Below, one piece after another: positions 26,967-34,490 of a DNA stretch of 45,042 nucleotides (positions within the stretch are counted from its first letter, which is position 1; each line of letters opens with the position of its first letter). Position numbers and translations under genes: made by a program. The notes under the pieces are model-generated. The model had not been told where the DNA came from, ran no database searches, and saw nothing but the letters and a program-made list of their open reading frames with translations. Origin of the DNA: Chlorobiota bacterium (GTDB taxonomy: Bacteria > Bacteroidota > Bacteroidia > Bacteroidales > B39-G9); assembly GCA_013152655.1 (NCBI GenBank), contig JAADFW010000251.1, positions 1 through 45,042 of the forward strand. The letters are read 5' to 3'.

Positions 26967-28298
26967 TTACATTTTTTCATCAAATTTGTAAAGCGAAACC
27001 AGTTTTTCACTTCCTTTTATTTTTGAGTATTCAAGCCAAACAAAAGTGTCTTGGAGGTAATTATTTAATTGTTCGTACACTTCCTTTGAAATAAGCAAGC
27101 TTGTGTTATATTTTTTATTTAACTGTTCAATTCGTGAGGCCATAATTACCACTTTACCGGTAATTGAATATTGTTTACGTATTGAAGAACCTATATTTCC
27201 GGTTACTGCTTCGTCATAATGCAGTCCTATACCTAAACGAGTTTTAGGAATGTTCCCTTTATCGAACTCAATATTTAGTTTGGAAATTATTTCTTGTGAT
27301 GCTTCGGTAGCATGCTGGCTACTATTACCTATTGAAACAGGAGCCCCAAAGGTAGCCATAAATCCGTCGCCGAGAAATTGATTGATTACGCCGTGATGAG
27401 ATTGTACTATTTCAATCATAAAACCGAATAAAGTATTCAGATAAGAAACAACCTCTTCCGGTTGATGTTGTTCAACAAAAGGTGTAAACTTTCGAATGTC
27501 AAGAAACATGATACATACTTTTTTTCTTGTTCCGGAAAGCTCATTATGTTTTTTTAAAATATTATCTGCAATTTGCGGTGATATTTGTTGTCCGAATAAA
27601 TCAATTACTTCGTTTTTTTCCTTTATTTGAGTCCATGAAACTATCATCGTTTTGTTAATGAGATCAGCAACAAAACCTGCGGCTATGCCTGTAATTATCA
27701 TAATTAGTCCTTGCCCCAGATATTGCATACCTGTTATGTCGGGAGGAGTTATAGTAATAAGGGTGTTTGTATAATAAGTTGAATAATAGATAGATATAAG
27801 AATGTATTCAACTGCTGCCAAAGTTCCGGTAAATATTGATAATTTAAAATTCAGCCTAAAAGTAGATAGAACAATAAATATAAAATAGGTTAAAGTTGCC
27901 GGTGATTGTAGAATAATGGTTTGATTTGAATATTCAGTTATAAATACTAAAAGAATGCTTAGCAAACTAACTTCTGAAAAGATGTTAAAGTATCCGAAAA
28001 AACGTTGATTCAGGAATAAAAATTTACTTTTCTCACCAATTAAATAATGAACTAAGGATTCATAAATGATTATAACGACTGTAAAAATCAAAATAGCATA
28101 GAAAGAAAAGTGAGTTTTAAAAATTTGCAGGTATTCTTCACTATAAAATAAGTAAATGATTAACAAAAATATAGCTTCAATTCCTAAAAGGCTGATCAGT
28201 ATTAATGCGCGCAAGCGTTCACTTTTGGAAATTTCAATATTGAATGATTCTTCAATAGACATCATTTTATTGTTATGTTTTTGAGTGTTGTTTTTCAT
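26967..28298 (-). CDS. Membrane-bound class III nucleotide cyclase
   Basis: This 443-residue protein has about six hydrophobic helices between residues 30 and 215, a short coiled linker (KEKNEVIDLFGQQISPQIAD), and a C-terminal adenylate/guanylate cyclase domain. Metal-binding aspartates are Asp267 (FLDIRKFT) and Asp311 (FLGDGFMATFG). The residue that is Lys in adenylate or Glu in guanylate cyclases is Gln307, its partner position is Ser378, the usual VN of the VNxAxR motif is VI (Ile385), and Arg389 is kept. The purine selectors are therefore atypical, and the product cannot be named. The adjacent PycTM-type effector suggests a cyclic pyrimidine nucleotide, but cAMP is also possible. It is transcribed away from a 0.7-kb gene-free region containing two related dyads. 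Confidence 0.88.
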   Translation of the reverse strand: MKNNTQKHNNKMMSIEESFNIEISKSERLRALILISLLGIEAIFLLIIYLFYSEEYLQIFKTHFSFYAILIFTVVIIIYESLVHYLIGEKSKFLFLNQRFFGYFNIFSEVSLLSILLVFITEYSNQTIILQSPATLTYFIFIVLSTFRLNFKLSIFTGTLAAVEYILISIYYSTYYTNTLITITPPDITGMQYLGQGLIMIITGIAAGFVADLINKTMIVSWTQIKEKNEVIDLFGQQISPQIADNILKKHNELSGTRKKVCIMFLDIRKFTPFVEQHQPEEVVSYLNTLFGFMIEIVQSHHGVINQFLGDGFMATFGAPVSIGNSSQHATEASQEIISKLNIEFDKGNIPKTRLGIGLHYDEAVTGNIGSSIRKQYSITGKVVIMASRIEQLNKKYNTSLLISKEVYEQLNNYLQDTFVWLEYSKIKGSEKLVSLYKFDEKM

Positions 28299-28335
28299 TT
28301 AATTTGAACCATTACTAAAATTCCTTGTTTTTTTG

Positions 28336-28367
28336 TTATAAAAGTTAGTATATGCTAACTTTTATAA
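28336..28367. promoter_or_regulatory. Perfect dyad, putative operator upstream of the cyclase
   Basis: Arms TTATAAAAGTTAG (28336-28348) and CTAACTTTTATAA (28355-28367) are perfectly complementary over 13 bp with a 6-nt spacer. The site starts 37 nt before the cyclase ATG, a position suited to control of its promoter. The related dyad at 28572 shares AAGTTAG..CTAACTT. Confidence 0.55.
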
Positions 28368-28571
28368 TTAATTTATAGTACTGTTCTATAAGCATAGTTA
28401 ATTGCAAATATTTGAGTATTATATGTTGATGTTTTATCCATTTATACTGTATATTCAATTGTTTTAGTGCGTTATTCTATAAATTTCAACTAAAAGGAGA
28501 TTGATATTTTTGTGCTTGTAATTAGAATAATAGTACAATATCAAGTTCGTTTTAAATAAAAATTCGGTATA

Positions 28572-28595
28572 AAGTTAGTGAATATTTACTAACTT
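28572..28595. promoter_or_regulatory. Second dyad sharing the GTTAG/CTAAC half-sites
   Basis: AAGTTAGT (28572-28579) and ACTAACTT (28588-28595) form an 8-bp perfect inverted repeat with an 8-nt spacer. The half-site is the same as in the 28336 dyad about 236 nt away, which suggests two sites for one DNA-binding protein. No candidate regulator is adjacent. Confidence 0.45.
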
Positions 28596-28634
28596 ACTAT
28601 TAATTATTGCATTTTTTTTAAATAATTTTGAATT

Positions 28635-28753
28635 ATCAGGTTAAGAAATTGTACAACTCTTTATTAAATTAGTTTTCATTATAGCTTACGCAACCTTGGA
28701 AACAACCTATGTTGAATCCGGTTTACTAATTATTGGTAGCCTGAAAACCTGAT
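28635..28753. other. 119-nt segment bounded by an 8-bp inverted repeat
   Basis: ATCAGGTT at 28635-28642 is matched by its complement AACCTGAT at 28746-28753. Between them the sequence is less AT-extreme than its flanks. It might be a small structured RNA or a remnant of an insertion; there is no other support. Confidence 0.25.
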
Positions 28754-29033
28754 ATTAAAATAATTAAACTTTGTTACAACAACGTGGACAAGTTTCTTTT
28801 ACTAACCTATTTTTATTATAATTGAATGAATTCTGAGAAATTGTAGAAAGTGTATGTATTTTCCGGCTTAACTCTTTAAATTTCCCCATCGGATTTAATC
28901 AATAATTATTCTTTTTATTTATAATAAATTTATCATTTCTTTATGTAAAATGTGTAATTTAAGTGTATAAACAGTCATTTATAGTTTTCTTTTGTACCTT
29001 GTGTCAGGAATTTATTTTAAACAGAAAGTAAAA

Positions 29034-30965
29034 ATGAAAAATAAAGCTTTGTTCAAGCTAATAACATCTTTTATATTATTAATAAATACTGTTTTTTCGT
29101 TTTCACAAGTGGGCTTTACCAATAAAGACAGGGCAGAGTATATTCTGGATATAATGAAATATGTAACATGGAATAGTGAAAATAAAATATCTAATTATAA
29201 AATTTTATTATTAGATAATGATTCGCTTTTATTTCGGCAAATTGACTCGTTAATTTTAGAAAGAAAAGTAATACACAATAAGCCAATAAAAGTTTCTTTA
29301 ATTAATAAGATAATTGAAATTGATGATTGTCAGGTACTTTTTACGAAAAAAGAAAGTGGTTTTGATATTACTAACATAGTTGATAGAATATCAGGTAAAA
29401 ATACATTGTTAATTACTGAAAATTTTGCATTTCACCGCTCAATGATCAATTTTATTGTAGTAAACAATGAAAAAAGATTTGAAGTAAACGAACACATGTT
29501 AGCGAATAATAACTTAACCGTAAAGCCATTATTTTTAGCACTGGCAGTCAACAATCGCCGCGATTGGGAAAGCTTGTTTTATAAATCTGATTCAATGCTT
29601 ATAAATGAGGAAAAAATTGTAAAAAAGAAAACAACGAAAATTCTGGCTCAAAAACAAACCATAGAAAATCAATTTAACAGAATTATTTCGCAAAAAAATA
29701 AAATTGCACTTCAGGATAACAAAATAAAAGTTCAGCAAGAAAAATTAAACAATTTGTCATCGGAAATATTTCAAAAACAAGGCATATTGAATAAACAACA
29801 AAAAAATATAAAAGAAAAAGAAGCGGAAATTGATTCGTTTCGTATTATGATAGAAAAACAACAAGATTTGCAAAATAATTTACAAGCTGACATTAATAAA
29901 AAGCAGAAGCTGATTATAAATCAGAACAAAAAAATGATAACAATTTTAAGTGAGATTAAAAAACAAACTTTAATTATTTATTTGTTTGCTGCATTTATTT
30001 TATTGTTGGTTGCTTTCGTAATTTTTATTTACAGAAGTTATAAAATAAAAAAACGGGTAAATAAAAAATTAGCTGAACAGAATACCGCTATTTTGGAGCA
30101 AAATGAAGAAATTTTACAACAAAAAGAGGAAATATTAGCACAACGAGATGAAATTGAGGCGCAGAGAGATAAAATATTAATTCAAAATGTTGAAATAAAA
30201 GATAGTATTTTATATGCACGAAGAATACAAAATGCAATATTACCCGGTGAAAGTTTTATAAATACCATTCTATCTGAGTATTTTATTTTTTACCTGCCAC
30301 GCGATATTGTTAGCGGAGATTTTTACTGGATAATTAAGAAAAAGAATAAAATAATTATTGCTGTGGCAGATTGTACCGGGCATGGGGTTCCGGGTGCATT
30401 TATGAGTATGCTGGGAGTTTCGTTCCTAAATGAAATAATTGGTAAAAACGATTATTCTGCATCTCAAATTCTTGATGCACTTAGGGCTAAAGTAAAAATT
30501 ACACTATCGCAAACAGGTAAAAAAGACGAGGCTAAAGATGGGATGGATATGGTAATATGTATTTTAGACGAACAAGAAAAGATTTTACAATATGCCGGGG
30601 CAAATAATCCTATATATTTAGTTAGAAACGGTGAATTGATAAAATACAAGCCTGACAAAATGCCCATTGGTATTTTTATAAAAGATGATATTCCTTTTAC
30701 CAATCAGTTAATTGAATTACAAAAAGGTGATTGTTTTTATATGTTTTCCGATGGTTTTGTTGATCAATTTGGTGGAGAAAAAGGACGCAAATTTAATAGT
30801 AAGAAGTTTAAAGAATTATTATGTAGTATTTATTATAAAAATATGAATGAGCAGGAACAAGATATTAAAAATACTTTTTTAAATTGGATTACTAATAAAA
30901 ATCAACCGGATGGAAAATATCAACAAATTGATGATGTTTTAGTTGTAGGGGTGAAAATAGAGTAA
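29034..30965 (+). CDS. YfiR-like sensor fused to a SpoIIE/PP2C phosphatase
   Basis: This 643-residue protein has a signal peptide (to about 25) and a periplasmic YfiR/HmsC-like domain at about 30-170: DRAEYILDIMKYVTWN, YKILLLDND, CQVLFTKKESG, NTLLITENFAFHRSMINFIV, and FEVNEHMLANNNLTVKPLFL. A long coiled coil follows, with a membrane helix at about 312-333, a second coil (EEILQQKEEILAQRDEIEAQ) and a C-terminal SpoIIE phosphatase. The phosphatase motifs are IVSGDFYW, VADCTGHGVPGAFMSMLG, DGMDMVICILD and MFSDGFVDQFGG, with the Asp metal ligands present. These phosphatases usually act on phospho-serine/threonine anti-anti-sigma-like partners; none is nearby. An upstream in-frame TTG at 28992 was rejected because the ATG at 29034 begins the signal peptide. 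Confidence 0.85.
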   Translation: MKNKALFKLITSFILLINTVFSFSQVGFTNKDRAEYILDIMKYVTWNSENKISNYKILLLDNDSLLFRQIDSLILERKVIHNKPIKVSLINKIIEIDDCQVLFTKKESGFDITNIVDRISGKNTLLITENFAFHRSMINFIVVNNEKRFEVNEHMLANNNLTVKPLFLALAVNNRRDWESLFYKSDSMLINEEKIVKKKTTKILAQKQTIENQFNRIISQKNKIALQDNKIKVQQEKLNNLSSEIFQKQGILNKQQKNIKEKEAEIDSFRIMIEKQQDLQNNLQADINKKQKLIINQNKKMITILSEIKKQTLIIYLFAAFILLLVAFVIFIYRSYKIKKRVNKKLAEQNTAILEQNEEILQQKEEILAQRDEIEAQRDKILIQNVEIKDSILYARRIQNAILPGESFINTILSEYFIFYLPRDIVSGDFYWIIKKKNKIIIAVADCTGHGVPGAFMSMLGVSFLNEIIGKNDYSASQILDALRAKVKITLSQTGKKDEAKDGMDMVICILDEQEKILQYAGANNPIYLVRNGELIKYKPDKMPIGIFIKDDIPFTNQLIELQKGDCFYMFSDGFVDQFGGEKGRKFNSKKFKELLCSIYYKNMNEQEQDIKNTFLNWITNKNQPDGKYQQIDDVLVVGVKIE

Positions 30966-31027
30966 AGGTTTGACACAAAACTATTTCTATATTTATAATT
31001 TTCTAACTATAAGCTATATATAAATTT

Positions 31028-33103
31028 ATGCCATTATTGAAAAAAACAAGTTTTCATATTTTCTTCTTCTTTTTTATCTCTTTATCTTATTCTCAAAAAA
31101 TAAATTTTAAAATTGATAGTTTATTGCATCTTGCTGAACAGGTTGATGATTCTACAAAGCTGATTTTATATAAAGAAATTTCATGGAGTTATAGAAACAA
31201 TGAACCGGCAAAATCAATACTATATGGTAAAAAAGCACTGGAATTAACTCAAAAGCTTCACGATTCAATTCAAATGGCATCTGTTTTAAATTACCTCGGC
31301 GTTTTTGAACGTAAAATTAATCAATATGGTTTTGCTTTAGAGTATTATTACAAAGCACTTAAAATTGCTGAAGCAATAAAGAACGATATTGAAATTGGAT
31401 ATTGTTACAATAATATTGGGGAAATTTACGGTTTACAAAGTAATCATAAAGAGGCATTTAATTTTTTTAACAAAGCATTAATTTCTTTTAAAAAAGTACC
31501 ACATTATAAGGGTATTTATTATGCTTATACTTTTATGGGGCAATACTATACTCGCATGAAGTTATTTGATACGGCTTTAGAATATTATCATAAAGCTTTG
31601 GAAATTATTGACAAATATGAAAAAACAGGAACCAAAGCCACTGCTTTTAGAAGTATTGGGAATATATATTTTTTACAGAATCAATATCAGAAAGCAATTG
31701 AGTATAGTAACAAGTCTTTAGCTATTAGTAAAAACAATAATAGCTTAAAAAGAATGGGGGAGACTTATATCCTGCTGGGTTCTGTTTATTTGAAAATGAG
31801 CAAGTTGGATAGTGCAAAATATTATTTTAATAAAGCACGCAACATAAGTAAGACAGTTAATGACTTGAGATTAGAAAGTAATGCATATGCACAACTTAGT
31901 AAAGTGTATTCAGAGTTAAAAAACTATAAAAAAGCTTATATGTACAGCGAACAATATAAATTTCTGAGCGATAGCTTGTCGAATGCTGAAAATACAAGAA
32001 TTATTACCCAGTTAAACATGCAGTTTAATTATGATAAGGAAACACATGATAAAGAAGTTGCGCAGCAAAAAAAGAATTTAATAATGGATGCTAAATTGAA
32101 TCGTCAAAAATTAATCAGAAATTTTATCTTAATTGTTTTAGCATTTGTGCTTGTTTTAACGTTTTTAATTTTTAGAAATAACAGGCTGATTAAAAAAGCT
32201 AATACTTTACTTGAAACACAGAACCAGCAAATAATTGAACAAAATGAAGAAATTCTTGCACAGCGTGATGAAATTGAAAATCATTTAAGAGAAGTTGAAA
32301 AACAAAGAGACCAAATTATTAAACAAAAAAAGCAAATAACGGATAGTATAACATATGCCGAAAAAATACAATCAGCAATTTTGCCGGCTAATAAGTTTTT
32401 TATTGAAAATTTTAGCGATTATTTTATTTTTTATCGTCCACGAGATATTGTAAGTGGCGATTTCTACTGGACTGTGAAAAAAAATGGCATTATTTTTCTA
32501 ACTGTAGCCGATTGTACTGGCCACGGTGTTCCGGGTGCTATTATGAGTATGCTGGGAACTGCTTTCTTAAACGATATTTTAAATCAGCAATTTGTGAATA
32601 AGGCTAATTTGATTTTAGAAGAATTAAGAATAAAAATTAAATATGCTTTAAAGCAAACCGGTAAATTTGATGAATCAAAAGATGGAATGGATATGGCTTT
32701 ATGCGTAATTGACAAAGCAAAAAACAAGATGAATTTTTCCGGTGCAAACAGGCCTGTTTACATTTTTAAAGAAAATGAAATGACAGAGCTGCCGGCTACC
32801 GATAATCCGGTTGGTGTTAGTTTTAGAGAAATTCCTTTTGAAAACCATGAAATTGAAATAAAAGAAAATGATAAAATATATTTGTTTACCGATGGTTTTG
32901 CTGATCAGTTTGGAGGCATCAGGGATAAGAAATATATGACACAACGATTTATTAATCTTATAAAGTCAAATTATAAAAAGAAAATGGATGAACAAAGATT
33001 AGTTTTCGAAAATGAGTATATGAATTGGGTAAGCCATAAAAAACCCGACGGCTCAACATATACGCAATTAGACGATATATTGGTTATTGGAGTAACTATT
33101 TAG
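31028..33103 (+). CDS. TPR-containing membrane SpoIIE/PP2C phosphatase
   Basis: This 691-residue protein has a signal peptide (KTSFHIFFFFFISLSYS, then Q) and a periplasmic TPR array to about residue 310 (YNNIGEIYGLQSNHKEAFNF and similar). A membrane helix lies at about 366-384, then a coiled coil (NEEILAQRDEIENHLREVEK) and a SpoIIE-type phosphatase domain with IVSGDFYW, VADCTGHGVPGAIMSMLG, DGMDMALCVID and LFTDGFADQFGG. Its output domain is close to that of the preceding gene, 62 nt upstream, while the sensory half resembles the TPR histidine kinase at 2.4 kb. The pair looks like a duplication of the output module with a swapped sensor. Its last 8 bases overlap the 3' end of the M64 gene on the other strand. 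Confidence 0.9.
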   Translation: MPLLKKTSFHIFFFFFISLSYSQKINFKIDSLLHLAEQVDDSTKLILYKEISWSYRNNEPAKSILYGKKALELTQKLHDSIQMASVLNYLGVFERKINQYGFALEYYYKALKIAEAIKNDIEIGYCYNNIGEIYGLQSNHKEAFNFFNKALISFKKVPHYKGIYYAYTFMGQYYTRMKLFDTALEYYHKALEIIDKYEKTGTKATAFRSIGNIYFLQNQYQKAIEYSNKSLAISKNNNSLKRMGETYILLGSVYLKMSKLDSAKYYFNKARNISKTVNDLRLESNAYAQLSKVYSELKNYKKAYMYSEQYKFLSDSLSNAENTRIITQLNMQFNYDKETHDKEVAQQKKNLIMDAKLNRQKLIRNFILIVLAFVLVLTFLIFRNNRLIKKANTLLETQNQQIIEQNEEILAQRDEIENHLREVEKQRDQIIKQKKQITDSITYAEKIQSAILPANKFFIENFSDYFIFYRPRDIVSGDFYWTVKKNGIIFLTVADCTGHGVPGAIMSMLGTAFLNDILNQQFVNKANLILEELRIKIKYALKQTGKFDESKDGMDMALCVIDKAKNKMNFSGANRPVYIFKENEMTELPATDNPVGVSFREIPFENHEIEIKENDKIYLFTDGFADQFGGIRDKKYMTQRFINLIKSNYKKKMDEQRLVFENEYMNWVSHKKPDGSTYTQLDDILVIGVTI

Positions 33104-34376
33104 TTCTTTGTAAAATCATATCTTCAATAGCTTTCTGGCATACCGGGCAAAATCTGTTTACTAATCTCGATTTCATTGAACAATCAATTGTTGGCCGGTA
33201 AACACCTTTGGCAACATAACCACCACCTTCAAAAGCACCAATTTTGCCTAAATACTTTTTCTTTTCCGGAGTTGGAACAGGTGTTTTTTCATCCACCATA
33301 TTTTTCCATTTGCTTTCAAAATCAACCAAGGTAGTAATGTTTGGTTCGTAAGGCTCAATATTTAAGTCAAAATAGTCGTTATACGCTACATCCGAAGTGA
33401 AATATTCATCAGCTAAGGATGCAAATCCGTGGCCGAATTCATGAGTAAAAACAAACTCTGAATCTTTGTTGTCACTTGAGCAAACACTATAAAAGTTATA
33501 AATTCCGCCGCCACCGTATTTATCTGAATTTACAAGTATTAAAATTTGGTCGTACGGAACTGAAGCTGCAATATCACGAACTGAATTTATGTCATAGGTC
33601 ATTAAATACCGTTCACTGTTAAAGGTGTAAAAACTGGTGTTAAGTATAGTGTTTTTCCAAATGCTGTCTTTTGGAATATCTGTGCCAGATTCATTTGAAA
33701 TTGCTTCTACAGCTCGAACATTAAATTTGTTTTTATATTTATCGTAAGGAGAACAACGAAATAAATATTCGGTAAAACGTTTGGCATCAACCCTGAATTT
33801 TATCATTTCCTTCTCGGTATAGCCATCAGGAATAATTACCAGGTCAATACATTTAGATGGAATTCCTGAACTTAGTAATTTTATAGTTCTGTAGTTTCCA
33901 TTTTTTTCTTTTTTAATAAAATAATTGTCCGGATTAACAGTTAAACTAAATATTTCAGAAAATTTATTCTTTTTATTGCGACTTTCAATATGCACATTAA
34001 TTGTGTTTTTAGGAAAAGGACAAATAACTGTTTCATAAAAACTCCTCTCCATTTTTTTAGCTTCCTCTGTTGTTTGCCATTCTCTGAACAAACTTCCAAA
34101 TCCACAAGAATAAATAAGTTGGTTACTGGTTGAATCGTAAACCATTATTCTATAATCGCCATAATTGAACGGATCTATTAAATTAACCTTACTTCCAGCC
34201 CAAAAAGGCTCTTGTTTTATTTGTTCAAAATAAGCCGCTTCTGTTTCAAAATTACCGCAATGAATAAAATCAATACGCAAAGCTTGCATTTCAAAATAAT
34301 TGCTAAAATTAACTTGAGCTTTTAGGCTAAAACTTAATGAAAAGCTTAAAATTACTATATATGTTAACCGGTTCAT
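33096..34376 (-). CDS. Secreted M64-family (IgA-peptidase-like) metallopeptidase
   Basis: This is a 426-residue exported protein with a signal peptide (MNRLTYIVILSFSLSFSLKA, then Q). The N-terminal region is the M64 beta-sandwich domain. The catalytic part opens with IDLVIIPDGYTEKEM and contains the zinc motif HEFGH at 312-316, followed by ASLADEY, as in peptidase M64 proteins of Bacteroidota. The C-terminal segment has CSMKSRLVNRFCPVCQKAI, with cysteines that may form disulfides. The family name derives from an IgA-cleaving clostridial enzyme; the target here is unknown. The ATG at 34376 is chosen over an in-frame TTG at 34412. It is convergent with the upstream phosphatase gene, overlapping by 8 bp. 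Confidence 0.9.
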   Translation of the reverse strand: MNRLTYIVILSFSLSFSLKAQVNFSNYFEMQALRIDFIHCGNFETEAAYFEQIKQEPFWAGSKVNLIDPFNYGDYRIMVYDSTSNQLIYSCGFGSLFREWQTTEEAKKMERSFYETVICPFPKNTINVHIESRNKKNKFSEIFSLTVNPDNYFIKKEKNGNYRTIKLLSSGIPSKCIDLVIIPDGYTEKEMIKFRVDAKRFTEYLFRCSPYDKYKNKFNVRAVEAISNESGTDIPKDSIWKNTILNTSFYTFNSERYLMTYDINSVRDIAASVPYDQILILVNSDKYGGGGIYNFYSVCSSDNKDSEFVFTHEFGHGFASLADEYFTSDVAYNDYFDLNIEPYEPNITTLVDFESKWKNMVDEKTPVPTPEKKKYLGKIGAFEGGGYVAKGVYRPTIDCSMKSRLVNRFCPVCQKAIEDMILQRTK

Positions 34377-34409
34377 AATAATAAGTTTAAAATAGATTAG
34401 TAGTTTATT

Positions 34410-34417
34410 CAAAAATA
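34410..34417 (-). promoter_or_regulatory. Putative -7 element for the M64 gene
   Basis: Read on the minus strand, 34417-34410 is TATTTTTG, matching TAnnTTTG, 33 nt upstream of the ATG at 34376. No clear -33 element is seen. Confidence 0.35.
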
Positions 34418-34490
34418 CTTATTTTATTCAGTTAAGTTTTATAAATTATAAAGTATCTTTATCTTCGGTGTAACTAATTATTTTATTAAT

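Larger units (their letters stand above)
28299..29033. other. Gene-free divergent regulatory region
   Basis: About 735 nt separate the divergently transcribed cyclase and SpoIIE-type phosphatase genes. I see no coding frame of worth, no tRNA and no T-rich terminator. The region holds two related GTTAG..CTAAC dyads (28336-28367 and 28572-28595) and an ATCAGGTT/AACCTGAT inverted pair bounding a 119-nt segment (28635-28753). It is unusually long for this compact genome, which suggests regulation or an unrecognised small RNA. Confidence 0.6.

Noticed and set aside
26967-28298. Cyclase as a plain adenylate cyclase
   Set aside because: The Lys, Asp and Asn specificity positions are not those of adenylate cyclases; left as class III cyclase without product.
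28494-28550. AAGGAG followed by a 15-codon GTG frame in the gene-free region
   Set aside because: Too short, no conserved features, and the start-site distance is poor; likely chance.
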